IMG/VR virus record: IMGVR_UViG_3300027541_000501
Span: 1 to 40,513 of that record
From: a virus
DNA length: 40,513 nt
Reading direction: 5' to 3' (one strand)
Each line of letters opens with the position of its first letter. Within the stretch, counting starts at the first letter, position 1. Both the position numbers and the translations under genes were made by a program. This document shows, piece after piece, positions 17,661 through 23,364 of the stretch. The notes under the pieces are model-generated. The model was not told the DNA's origin and ran no database searches. It saw only the letters and a list, made by a program, of their open reading frames with translations.

Positions 17661-17900
17661 ATGAGCGAAGAAAACGTCAATCTGGAGGATAACCTCCAAA
17701 TGGCTCAATATATTATGTTGGCCAGAATTTATGACCTAATATCCGTGCTAACTAGCCATATGACAGAAAAACCAGAACTTATTCAGAATATTGTAAGCCT
17801 GCACGAACAGGGTCATATTCTTGGCCCAATGCCTGCATTTAAGCCTAAGGAAGAAAATGAGTCAACTACAGGAACAAGTACAGAAGAAACTTCTAGCTGA
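17661..17900 (+). CDS. Hypothetical acidic helical protein
   Basis: A 79-aa protein: a helical N-terminal half (NLQMAQYIMLARIYDLISVL) and a low-complexity Glu/Ser/Thr tail (EENESTTGTSTEETSS). No family recognised. Its 3' end overlaps the next gene by 44 nt. Confidence 0.65.
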   Translation: MSEENVNLEDNLQMAQYIMLARIYDLISVLTSHMTEKPELIQNIVSLHEQGHILGPMPAFKPKEENESTTGTSTEETSS

Positions 17901-18030
17901 TTTTAGGGCGGGAATTTGTAATTCCTGTCTTGAATTTAGCCATATAGAACTTAAATGCACTATGGTAGATAAGCACAGTAAGGAGTATTTTGTAGATTCC
18001 GACTTTACTTGTCCAATAGGAGAATTTTAA
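17857..18030 (+). CDS. Small cysteine-containing protein
   Basis: A 57-aa protein starting at ATG 17857, preceded by AAGGAAGAAA; a longer reading frame from 17821 lacks an RBS. It has CNSC, then C and C further on (KCTMVD, FTCPIG), a possible zinc site. It ends 1 nt before the next start codon region. Confidence 0.68.
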   Translation: MSQLQEQVQKKLLADFRAGICNSCLEFSHIELKCTMVDKHSKEYFVDSDFTCPIGEF

Positions 18031-18031
18031 T

Positions 18032-18253
18032 ATGGCAAGAGAAGTTAGACCATGGGATTTGCTAGATCCAAATACACCTAGAGCTCCTAAGAATGTGCAA
18101 GAGAAAAGAATGGAGACTTGTTCTTCCTGCCCCCAATTTTTTAAACCAACTAAACAATGTAAAGAATGTCTGTGCATTATGCCACTAAAGACACAATTGC
18201 TTAATGCTACATGTCCATTGAATAAATGGGAAGGTGAATTACATGTGTCGTAA
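18032..18253 (+). CDS. Zinc-binding DUF6171-like small protein
   Basis: A 73-aa protein with a dense cysteine pattern: CSSCPQFFKPTKQCKECLCIMPLK ending in TCPLNKW. The order C-x2-C-P-x-F...T-x2-C-x2-C-x-C, then A-x-C-P-x-x-KW, is a recurrent small phage protein (DUF6171-like), probably a zinc-stabilised binding module. RBS AGGAGAATTTTA. The 29-aa gene overlaps its 3' end. Confidence 0.75.
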   Translation: MAREVRPWDLLDPNTPRAPKNVQEKRMETCSSCPQFFKPTKQCKECLCIMPLKTQLLNATCPLNKWEGELHVS

Positions 18254-18332
18254 TTGTGGAGATTGCACAGCAGAACATCCACATTCCACAGATGATTCTG
18301 TGGATATTGTTTTAGATTCTCCAGTATTGTAG
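18243..18332 (+). CDS. 29-aa Cys-rich mini-protein
   Basis: An ATG 8 nt upstream of the preceding stop opens a 29-codon frame beginning MCRNCGDC, ending at TAG 18332. GGGAAGG lies 12 nt upstream. It could be a real translated mini-protein with a CxxC pair. Shortness makes this uncertain. Confidence 0.5.
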   Translation: MCRNCGDCTAEHPHSTDDSVDIVLDSPVL

Positions 18333-18361
18333 TTGACTACAAATTACACTTATGTTATTAT
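18333..18361 (+). promoter_or_regulatory. Promoter of a small RNA
   Basis: TTGACT and TATTAT separated by 17 nt, starting right after the TAG of the mini-gene. Predicted transcription start near 18367. The transcript would be about 80 nt and non-coding. Confidence 0.7.
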
Positions 18362-18366
18362 TACAG

Positions 18367-18449
18367 GAGTGTTTGGTTGAGAACCACCATTCTCCCATTC
18401 ATTAGAAAATCCCCTAGGATCCGCCTCCGAAGGGATTTTCGCTTTTTTG
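18367..18449 (+). ncRNA. Putative phage small RNA (sRNA-1)
   Basis: Bounded by a good promoter and an intrinsic terminator, with no ORF inside. It can fold a first hairpin (TGGTT-GAG-AACCA inside GGAG/CTCC) and a terminator hairpin (GAAAATCCC/GGGATTTTC) whose large loop contains CCUCC, the core anti-Shine-Dalgarno sequence. The motif GTTTGGTTGAG near its 5' end recurs as GTTTGGTGAG in the second RNA at 29964-30088, so the two may be related. Function unknown. Confidence 0.6.
18405..18447 (+). terminator. Intrinsic terminator of sRNA-1
   Basis: A 9-bp stem GAAAATCCC (18405-18413) and GGGATTTTC (18432-18440) followed by GCTTTTTT. Confidence 0.8.
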
Positions 18450-18464
18450 TGATAAAATTATATT

Positions 18465-18575
18465 ATGCCTAGAAGATATTTTTCAGAATTACGCTATGTA
18501 AAGCATTACGCTTTACCTAAGCGTGAGAATATTTTTAGTCGACTAATTAATAAGTTAAAATTAAGAAAAAAATAA
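18465..18575 (+). CDS. 36-aa basic mini-protein
   Basis: Open frame from ATG 18465 giving MPRRYFSELRYVKHYALPKR followed by a Lys/Arg-rich helix. There is no Shine-Dalgarno; an AT-rich -10-like TAAAAT sits 12 nt before the ATG, so a leaderless transcript is possible. It converges with the minus-strand gene ending at 18580. Uncertain. Confidence 0.4.
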   Translation: MPRRYFSELRYVKHYALPKRENIFSRLINKLKLRKK

Positions 18576-18579
18576 TTTT

Positions 18580-18783
18580 TTACAATTTGCTTCTTTTATA
18601 TGCAAAAATCATATCTTCATTGGCGTATTTATCATCACCTGTAAAATCATATAGAATAATTCCTAAAGCTAAACATTCATCATGTTTCCACCAGGTGTAA
18701 CACTTACTACCCTCTACATTTAAACAATTGTGTAAATAGGCTTCTAGCCTCTCTATGACCCATTGTGGAGCTTGTTCTTTCAC
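18580..18783 (-). CDS. Hypothetical small protein
   Basis: A 67-aa protein from a GTG at 18783 that overlaps the TGA of the zinc-finger gene (GTGA). It has Trp-rich segments (YTWWKHDE) and a helical start (WVIERLEAYLHNCL). Family not recognised. Confidence 0.65.
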   Translation of the reverse strand: MKEQAPQWVIERLEAYLHNCLNVEGSKCYTWWKHDECLALGIILYDFTGDDKYANEDMIFAYKRSKL

Positions 18784-18887
18784 TTATGTTCCTTCATATG
18801 TCTATTTAGTGTTTCATGGGCAAAGCCAGATCTTACTTCTATTTCCCGCCCACATATTTCGCAAATTACTACTCTGTGAGATGCCAT
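18780..18887 (-). CDS. 35-aa C2H2 zinc-finger mini-protein
   Basis: ATG 18887 to TGA 18780. The sequence CEIC...HETLNRHMKEH has a Cys2 pair and two His four apart, i.e. a single C2H2-type finger. Single-finger mini-proteins of this type occur in phages and may bind DNA or protein. The stop overlaps the GTG of the next gene, which supports translation. Confidence 0.68.
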   Translation of the reverse strand: MASHRVVICEICGREIEVRSGFAHETLNRHMKEHK

Positions 18888-18893
18888 TATATC

Positions 18894-19643
18894 CTAGTCG
18901 ACTAGATTATTTTTAATTTCGTTTAAGACTATTGAATTCATTTTAGATTGCTTAAACTTTTCATATCTTTTAGTAAGTGGTAAATGTTTTCCATAATATG
19001 CAGGAGCTTGTGCACAAGCATCAGCATATTTAACTAAGTTTTTATTACATCTAAATCTTTTAAGTATTACTTCTCTATCTGTTAAAACTTCAAAATAAAA
19101 TAAAGGTTCATTTTCTTCAATAATAATTTTACCTTTAGTTTTCCAGGTCTGTATTTCTATATTCATAGGTCTAAACCATTGAGAAATATCAAAGCTACCT
19201 GGAATTAAGGTCCCATATTTTGTATATCCAGGTTCATGCATCATTGGTGGACTAAATACTCCAATTGTAGGTTCTTCTGCAAAGAAAAGAAATCCCTGAT
19301 TAAATGATATTGATCCGCCCTCCGTAAATGCTGAAGGTCTTTCAATTTTAAATCCTACAGAAGTCTTTCCAGTAATTTCTAATTTTGGATCATATGGATT
19401 TGTAAAATCAAAGTCTACTTCTGACCCCATTCCAGTTCTAAAAACATATGTATGTTTAAATCTTCCTGTAGCTGCAGGACATTGTAAAAATCCACGATTA
19501 TTTCTTTCATCCCGATTTCTTTTTTCCATAAGCTCATGCATAAGTAAATTAGGTTCAGGATACATCATGTTCCATTCCCCGTAAAAATCTGATTCTGGGG
19601 AAGTTAATGGAGCCCAATATACAATAAGCGGATCTTTTTTCAT
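18894..19643 (-). CDS. Phage protein, probable relative of the protein at 36549-37259
   Basis: A 249-aa protein. ATG 19643 is chosen because a promoter (19651-19679) places the transcription start at or next to this codon, making a leaderless message; the frame extends upstream but would lie in the promoter. It is soluble, beta-rich and Pro/Phe-rich (FLQCPAATGRF, FNQGFLFFAEEPTIGVFSPP, IEENEPLFYFEVLTDREVIL). The last pattern is echoed by PKGTPLFQVIPIKRERW in the protein at 36549-37259, so both may belong to one family (possibly DUF6065). Function unknown. Confidence 0.75.
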   Translation of the reverse strand: MKKDPLIVYWAPLTSPESDFYGEWNMMYPEPNLLMHELMEKRNRDERNNRGFLQCPAATGRFKHTYVFRTGMGSEVDFDFTNPYDPKLEITGKTSVGFKIERPSAFTEGGSISFNQGFLFFAEEPTIGVFSPPMMHEPGYTKYGTLIPGSFDISQWFRPMNIEIQTWKTKGKIIIEENEPLFYFEVLTDREVILKRFRCNKNLVKYADACAQAPAYYGKHLPLTKRYEKFKQSKMNSIVLNEIKNNLVD

Positions 19644-19650
19644 ATAGGAC

Positions 19651-19679
19651 ATAATAGCATTTTCAGTTGAGCAGGTCAA
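19651..19679 (-). promoter_or_regulatory. Promoter for a leaderless gene
   Basis: On the minus strand TTGACC and TATTAT are 17 nt apart. The predicted start falls on the ATG at 19643 or one base before it. Leaderless messages are common in Actinobacteria. Confidence 0.65.
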
Positions 19680-19763
19680 TTCGTTTTTTGAAAATGTTAA
19701 TATAATTTTAATTTGTATGATACGAGTTTTTATACAAATCGGACAAAACGGATAGTGCGCCCA

Positions 19764-19839
19764 TGTGATGCAATTCACAAAAATAGTTTTGCGACACGCC
19801 CGAAAAACACCCCAAAATGTCAGACCCCTATGGTAGGAT
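19764..19839 (+). promoter_or_regulatory. Compound early promoter 1 (CRP-like site + TGTC box)
   Basis: TGTGATGCAATTCACA (19764-19779) is a perfect TGTGA-N6-TCACA palindrome. TGTCAG (19818-19823) lies exactly 10 nt before TAGGAT (19834-19839). It drives the 39-aa gene at 19875. Confidence 0.65.
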
Positions 19840-19874
19840 ACTAGGTATCAAGATAAAGAAAGGTTGGTCTAACT

Positions 19875-19994
19875 ATGGACTACAATGATTACTATGACGA
19901 AATCTATCTAGATATTTATCTAGAGTTTGGTGCTGATTCAGTATCAGACCCCGACTATGCTGAGCAACTTGCTCATGCTAAGGGTGTGAAGTAA
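19875..19994 (+). CDS. 39-aa acidic mini-protein
   Basis: ATG 19875 to TAA 19994, preceded by GAAAGG 13 nt upstream. Very acidic and Tyr-rich (MDYNDYYDEIYLDIYLEFGA). Its own promoter and RBS support it. No family recognised. Its stop lies inside the next CRP-like palindrome. Confidence 0.65.
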   Translation: MDYNDYYDEIYLDIYLEFGADSVSDPDYAEQLAHAKGVK

Positions 19995-20050
19995 ATCACA
20001 CACCCTATGCGGCGTGTCGTCTTGATAATGTCGCTCCCTTGTGTTATTAT
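19985..20050 (+). promoter_or_regulatory. Compound early promoter 2
   Basis: CRP-like TGTGAAGTAAATCACA (19985-20000), which also ends the coding region before it, then GGCGTGTCG, TTGATA (20022-20027), TGTCGC (20029-20034) and TATTAT (20045-20050). -35 to -10 spacing is 17 nt; TGTC box to -10 is 10 nt. Confidence 0.7.
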
Positions 20051-20078
20051 TCCCGTATTAGAAAGAAAGAGGTAGCAA

Positions 20079-20276
20079 ATGTCCGCTAACTTATACAATG
20101 TCCAGTCCCTACTAGTAGGAAAGCCTTATCGTAGCCGTTCCGTAGAGGGCGAAATCGTATCGGCTGAGAAACACCCTCATGCCGTATGGTATGAAAACGC
20201 TGAGGCGTATCTAGTAGAGATACGCAAGAATACAGGTGGCTACACCTATCGCAGCGTAGCCGTAGCGTGTGACTAA
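20079..20276 (+). CDS. Hypothetical small early protein (paralogue A)
   Basis: A 65-aa soluble beta-rich protein with GAAAGAGG upstream. It aligns by eye with the protein at 21518-21733 over its length (YNVQSLLVG / YSIVDLLVD; AEK; W or Y then SVAVACD / TVAVRLTDY), so the two look like paralogues. The stop TGA lies in the next CRP-like site. Function unknown. Confidence 0.75.
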   Translation: MSANLYNVQSLLVGKPYRSRSVEGEIVSAEKHPHAVWYENAEAYLVEIRKNTGGYTYRSVAVACD

Positions 20277-20333
20277 CCTCACACCTACACCCTAGCGTGT
20301 CGGCTTGAAAATGTCGGTGCTATCGGATAGTAT
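20268..20333 (+). promoter_or_regulatory. Compound early promoter 3
   Basis: CRP-like TGTGACTAACCTCACA (20268-20283), GCGTGTCGG, TTGAAA (20305-20310), TGTCGG (20312-20317) and TAGTAT (20328-20333). Spacing is 17 nt from -35 and 10 nt from the TGTC box. Confidence 0.7.
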
Positions 20334-20356
20334 TCCACTATAACTAAATAAGAGGT

Positions 20357-20427
20357 ATGAGCCTAGCAAATAAACCGAAAGGGTGAGCCTAGCAAATAAG
20401 ACCTCAACTAACGAAAGGATAAACTAA
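20357..20427 (+). other. Two overlapping leader mini-ORFs with a 16-bp direct repeat
   Basis: TGAGCCTAGCAAATAA occurs at 20358-20373 and 20384-20399. This creates mini-ORF 1 (20357-20386, MSLANKPKG) and mini-ORF 2 from GTG (20383-20427, MSLANKTSTNERIN), joined by a GTGA overlap. The second ends directly before the ATG of the next gene, and its last codons contain the GAAAGGA signal. A leader-peptide or translational-coupling role is possible. Confidence 0.5.
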
Positions 20428-20553
20428 ATGAAAATGTATCAAACACTAAAATTTGATTGTAAGGCTTGCCACGGAGTAGGCTATCTATTCTATGGCGATA
20501 ACAATGACTACACCATTGACGCTTGCGATTGCGTAAGAGAGGAAAATAACTAA
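20428..20553 (+). CDS. 41-aa zinc-binding mini-protein
   Basis: ATG 20428 to TAA 20553 after AACGAAAGGATAAACTAA. Motif CKACHGVGY with CDC near the C-terminus resembles half of a DnaJ-type zinc finger (CxxCxGxG). Its TAA overlaps the next ATG (TAATG). Confidence 0.72.
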   Translation: MKMYQTLKFDCKACHGVGYLFYGDNNDYTIDACDCVREENN

Positions 20554-20675
20554 TGACTAAATGGGATACAATACAGGCAGATTTAGAGCCTATCACACCA
20601 AAGGTGTGGGGCGATGAACACGAATTCAATAATGATTTTGATGATGATTTTGATTTTGATTTGGAAATGGAGTAA
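20553..20675 (+). CDS. 40-aa highly acidic mini-protein
   Basis: TAATG-coupled to the upstream gene. The C-terminal half is nearly all Asp/Phe/Glu (NNDFDDDFDFDLEME), a composition seen in DNA-mimic or nucleoid-antagonist proteins. That role is only a possibility. Confidence 0.65.
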   Translation: MTKWDTIQADLEPITPKVWGDEHEFNNDFDDDFDFDLEME

Positions 20676-20681
20676 ATAAAA

Positions 20682-20834
20682 ATGGATAGATACTTAGTAA
20701 TAGATATCACTAGCGATGGGCTTGCTTTTGAAACCGCCCAATTTGATTTCTACCTCTCTCCCCTAGGTATGGCGTTAGTAGTAGTGGGCGTTATTGCTTA
20801 CAAGATTTACAAGCGCAGAAAGCGTGTGTTCTAA
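20682..20834 (+). CDS. 50-aa single-pass membrane protein
   Basis: A short polar start, then one hydrophobic helix (SPLGMALVVVGVIAYKIY) and a basic tail (KRRKRVF) that should lie in the cytoplasm. Third gene of the small operon begun by promoter 3. Function unknown. Confidence 0.68.
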   Translation: MDRYLVIDITSDGLAFETAQFDFYLSPLGMALVVVGVIAYKIYKRRKRVF

Positions 20835-20878
20835 AACACAAAACGGATCGGCGTGTCGATTTGACAAAATCGGCAGCT

Positions 20879-20898
20879 GCCCGCAGTCTTTTGCGGGC
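20879..20898. repeat. GCCCGCA hairpin
   Basis: GCCCGCA and TGCGGGC around a 6-nt loop. Related CCCGCA hairpins recur near 22687, 24181 and 26263. It lacks a T-tract, so it may be a weak terminator or a protein-binding cruciform. Confidence 0.6.
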
Positions 20899-20950
20899 GA
20901 TTTGTACCGTTATGTCCGATTTAAGTAGATTCACGGAAAACCCCGAAAAA

Positions 20951-21027
20951 TGTGAGATTTATCACAAAACAAAATGTCCGATTTGTGGCATTACTGGTCA
21001 GTAAATGTCAGACCCCCCTGTTATACT
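20951..21027 (+). promoter_or_regulatory. Compound early promoter 4
   Basis: CRP-like TGTGAGATTTATCACA (20951-20966), TGTCAG (21006-21011) and TATACT (21022-21027) at 10-nt spacing, with an extended -10 TG. Confidence 0.7.
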
Positions 21028-21064
21028 TCAGTTATTAGATAGTAAAAAAGAAAGGTGGTCTAAA

Positions 21065-21271
21065 ATGACTACACTAAATAAAAATAATAAAGTAAATGCT
21101 TTCGACATTATCGAAGAAAAAGGCTTATGCGCTATGGATAAAATTTGCGTATTTTGCTCAATAATGACAGATGGGTGGAATAGTTTTTGCCCAAGATGTA
21201 AAGAATACAAAGGTATGATGAGATTACCTGAAGCCATAGAATACTATGGTGAAGAAATTATTGGATACTAA
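21065..21271 (+). CDS. Small zinc-ribbon protein
   Basis: A 68-aa protein starting at ATG 21065 after GAAAGGTGG. An earlier in-frame ATG at 21005 lies within the promoter and is rejected. CVFC and CPRC, 17 residues apart, make a zinc ribbon. No further similarity recognised. Confidence 0.75.
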   Translation: MTTLNKNNKVNAFDIIEEKGLCAMDKICVFCSIMTDGWNSFCPRCKEYKGMMRLPEAIEYYGEEIIGY

Positions 21272-21289
21272 TAGAAAGGATAACTAATA

Positions 21290-21412
21290 ATGGGTTACAT
21301 TGAAATTTTTAGATTAGATGAACAAGGTGCTGGCTGGGTTGATCTCAGCGAGGCTACGCCTGAAGAATTGCTAAACCTTGAAATTGGCTTATTTCAAGAG
21401 GGAGCTTTGTGA
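21290..21412 (+). CDS. 40-aa hypothetical protein
   Basis: ATG 21290 after TAGAAAGGATAACTAATA; second gene of the promoter-4 transcript. Acidic, helical C-terminus (TPEELLNLEIGLFQEGAL). Its TGA sits inside the next CRP-like palindrome. Confidence 0.68.
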   Translation: MGYIEIFRLDEQGAGWVDLSEATPEELLNLEIGLFQEGAL

Positions 21413-21492
21413 GATTTCTCACAAGGCTAAGCGTCTCAAAATTTGAGAAAATCCGATTTGGATTTGTAAAGCCCGTAAAATTTTGGTAAAAT
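21408..21492 (+). promoter_or_regulatory. Compound early promoter 5 (second class)
   Basis: CRP-like TGTGAGATTTCTCACA (21408-21423), then TTGTAA (21464-21469), a 17-nt spacer and TAAAAT (21487-21492) in the context GGTAAAATTGCC. The TGTCGG box is absent, unlike the other early promoters. Confidence 0.62.
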
Positions 21493-21517
21493 TGCCAACC
21501 TAAAGAAAGGAAAACTA

Positions 21518-21733
21518 ATGAGAAGTTATTCAATTGTAGATTTACTAGTAGACCAATACTATGCGCCTACTTCATTATCCCGCCGTTTCAATGGTGGAAT
21601 TATAAACTTTGCTGAAAAGCGTGAGGATACTTATCCGCCAGAGGGTTGGGAACACTTTGCTATTCGCTACCGCCCAACAGGGTCAATTCAAGACCAATGG
21701 GCTACTGTCGCTGTGAGGCTTACCGACTACTAA
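21518..21733 (+). CDS. Hypothetical small early protein (paralogue B)
   Basis: A 71-aa protein after AAAGAAAGGAAAACTA. It resembles the protein at 20079-20276 (see there). Segments FAEKRED, WEHFAIRYRP and WATVAVRLTDY are the shared core. Function unknown. Confidence 0.75.
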   Translation: MRSYSIVDLLVDQYYAPTSLSRRFNGGIINFAEKREDTYPPEGWEHFAIRYRPTGSIQDQWATVAVRLTDY

Positions 21734-21734
21734 A

Positions 21735-21756
21735 TGTCGGTGGCTTCCGCTATAAT
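21735..21756 (+). promoter_or_regulatory. Early promoter 6
   Basis: TGTCGG (21735-21740), 10 nt, TATAAT (21751-21756), directly after the upstream stop codon. No CRP-like site; there is no room for one. Confidence 0.68.
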
Positions 21757-21783
21757 CTAATCAACTAAACGAAAGGAAAACTA

Positions 21784-21906
21784 ATGAAATTCAATTCTCT
21801 CGAAGACTTCAAGTCTTATGTTATCTCTCAGCGTGAAGCAAGCAAGGCTGAAGCCTTGTCGGTGCTAACTGCTACAATTCCAACAACAGAACGAAAGGAA
21901 AACTAA
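21784..21906 (+). CDS. 40-aa mini-protein containing the next promoter
   Basis: ATG 21784 after AACGAAAGGAAAACTA. The encoded helix (SLEDFKSYVISQREASKAEA) is followed by a tail encoded by the next promoter and its GAAAGGAAAAC leader. Either the gene is real and hosts a promoter, or the tail is read-through of a shortened gene. Confidence 0.6.
   Translation: MKFNSLEDFKSYVISQREASKAEALSVLTATIPTTERKEN
21857..21878 (+). promoter_or_regulatory. Early promoter 7, inside a coding region
   Basis: TGTCGG (21857-21862), 10 nt, TACAAT (21873-21878), with extended -10 TGC. It lies within the 40-aa gene and would drive 21909 onward. Confidence 0.62.
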
Positions 21907-21908
21907 AA

Positions 21909-22106
21909 ATGAAAACAACAACAGAACTAATTGACACAATTCTAAATTGTGATGAGTGCTATGGACAAGGCGTATCGGGTTGGGTATCACCTGACGGCGA
22001 CTATGATTTTGAGTATTGCGAATGTAATCCATACAAAATAATTCTTGACTATGATAAAAGCGTAGTTGATACAGGAACTCTATTTGAAACTGCGGAGGCT
22101 AACTAA
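21909..22106 (+). CDS. Small Cys-containing protein
   Basis: A 65-aa acidic protein with CDECYGQG and CECN, again half of a DnaJ-like zinc site, similar in style to the protein at 20428. RBS GAAAGGAAAAC. It overlaps the next ATG by one base. Confidence 0.75.
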   Translation: MKTTTELIDTILNCDECYGQGVSGWVSPDGDYDFEYCECNPYKIILDYDKSVVDTGTLFETAEAN

Positions 22107-22315
22107 TGTATAAAATAACTGTAACCTATGATGAAAGCAAAACCCCTGATTATGTTTTTCAATATTCAGATGAACTACAAGCACACAAAGAATTTGCTAA
22201 GTATGTTGATTGGGGATTTGCTAACGAATACTCAACTGTAAATTTATTTACACCTAGCGGAAAATGCTACACAAAAATTTTCTATCGTGAAGGTAGAAGG
22301 GTGGTTGAAAAATAA
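22106..22315 (+). CDS. Hypothetical small protein
   Basis: A 69-aa protein (ITVTYDESKTPDYVFQYSDE ... YREGRRVVEK) with an alternating beta/helix pattern. TAATG-type overlaps on both sides place it in one translational unit with its neighbours. Not recognised. Confidence 0.72.
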   Translation: MYKITVTYDESKTPDYVFQYSDELQAHKEFAKYVDWGFANEYSTVNLFTPSGKCYTKIFYREGRRVVEK

Positions 22316-22503
22316 TGATGACAAGAAAAGACTATGTTGCTACCGCAGAAATTCTGCGGTATGTTTCAGATAAAACTCACCCAGCCGTTTTTTCTAAAAT
22401 GGTTGTAGATTTTGCGGAGATGTTCGCAAGAGATAACGAAAGATTTGACGCCACTAAATTTTATTCGGCTTCAAATTACAAAATTCCAAATTTCAGTAAC
22501 TAA
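22315..22503 (+). CDS. Hypothetical small protein of a common actinophage type
   Basis: A 62-aa helical protein (TRKDYVATAEILRYV ... FAEMFARDNERFDATKF). The pattern 'RKDYV..A..L......F...A..FA.DN.RFD..+F' recurs among actinobacteriophage small ORFs as I remember them. Function unknown. Confidence 0.72.
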   Translation: MMTRKDYVATAEILRYVSDKTHPAVFSKMVVDFAEMFARDNERFDATKFYSASNYKIPNFSN

Positions 22504-22521
22504 ATAAAAAAAGGACAGAAA

Positions 22522-22668
22522 ATGAAATTACCAAATAAAGAAAGAATAAAAAAAGTTTTGGAATTGCGGAGATCAAATGCCGCAACTCCAATTCCTAGTA
22601 AAAAAATTTACAAGCGAAAACAAAAACATAAAAAAACCGCTGTTGGTAAAACTATGAATTGGGATTAG
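22522..22668 (+). CDS. 48-aa very basic mini-protein
   Basis: ATG 22522 after AAAAAAAGGACAGAAA. Lys/Arg-rich (KERIKKVLELRRS; KKIYKRKQKHKK), likely nucleic-acid binding. Last gene of the promoter-7 transcript. Confidence 0.65.
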   Translation: MKLPNKERIKKVLELRRSNAATPIPSKKIYKRKQKHKKTAVGKTMNWD

Positions 22669-22724
22669 TTGAAATTTCAACTAAGCCCGCAGTAGCTGCG
22701 GGGTCGGGCGTGTCGTTAAGTAGA

Positions 22725-22789
22725 TGTGAGATTTATCACAGGAATTTTGACGGCGTGTCGCTGAAAATGTCAGCCTTTTACGCTATAAT
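22725..22789 (+). promoter_or_regulatory. Compound early promoter 8
   Basis: CRP-like TGTGAGATTTATCACA (22725-22740) followed by GGAATTTTGAC and GGCGTGTCG, then TGTCAG (22768-22773) and TATAAT (22784-22789). The palindrome centre is about 63 nt before the predicted start, near the classic class I CRP position. Confidence 0.72.
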
Positions 22790-22819
22790 TGCTGCGTATC
22801 CCAACGAAAGGAAATAACT

Positions 22820-23317
22820 ATGGGTTTAGATATGTATCTCCACGCTAAGAAATATGTGGAAAAAGTAAATTGGCAGGTCCTACAAGAAAATCAAGACTTG
22901 TCTTATGATAGTCCTGAAGCAATTAATCCTCTATGGAAAGATATTGTTTCTACCTCTCAAATGTCAGATGTTGCTACAGATATTTATGGCGTAAATGTTG
23001 AAGTTACTTGTGCTTATTGGCGTAAGTCTAATCAAATACACAAATGGTTTGTAGATAATGTACAAAATGGTGAAGATAATTGTGGCGAATACTATGTATC
23101 ACACGATAAATTAAAGGAATTAAGGGAAACCTGCCGTCAAGCCTTATTCGCTAAGGACCCTAGTTTGCTGCCGCCACAAGGTGGATTTTTCTTTGGCAAT
23201 ACCGATATTGATGAATGGTATTGGCAAGATATCAAGGACACTATCAAGAAACTTGATCGGGTGTTCAAATTGTCCGATTTCGACAAATTGTCCTTTTATT
23301 ACAATTCCTCTTGGTAA
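22820..23317 (+). CDS. Conserved phage hypothetical (MGLDMYL family)
   Basis: A 165-aa protein with MGLDMYLHAKKYV, CAYWRKSNQIHKWFVDNVQ, CGEYYVS and GGFFFGNTDIDEWYW. This is a widespread phage protein of unknown function, recognised by its MGLDMYL start and YWRK.N.IH.WF core. RBS AACGAAAGGAAATAAC. The stop TAA overlaps the start of the next promoter box. Confidence 0.82.
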   Translation: MGLDMYLHAKKYVEKVNWQVLQENQDLSYDSPEAINPLWKDIVSTSQMSDVATDIYGVNVEVTCAYWRKSNQIHKWFVDNVQNGEDNCGEYYVSHDKLKELRETCRQALFAKDPSLLPPQGGFFFGNTDIDEWYWQDIKDTIKKLDRVFKLSDFDKLSFYYNSSW

Positions 23318-23318
23318 A

Positions 23319-23346
23319 TGTCGGTGGGCCCGTGTATAATGGGCCC
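23319..23346 (+). promoter_or_regulatory. Early promoter 9, -10 box inside a palindrome
   Basis: TGTCGG (23319-23324), 10 nt, TATAAT (23335-23340). GGGCCC occurs on both sides of the -10 (23326-23331 and 23341-23346). Confidence 0.68.
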
Positions 23347-23364
23347 TCTAACGAAAGGTCTCTC

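Noticed and set aside
18886-18892. TATAAT immediately before the zinc-finger mini-gene as its promoter
   Set aside because: It abuts the ATG, so transcription would start inside the gene, and no -35 is present.
21005-21064. Upstream ATG starts for several early genes (21005, 23311, 24596, 30247)
   Set aside because: Each lies within or at the promoter; the GAAAGGA signal and the expected transcript start are downstream, so shorter starts were chosen.
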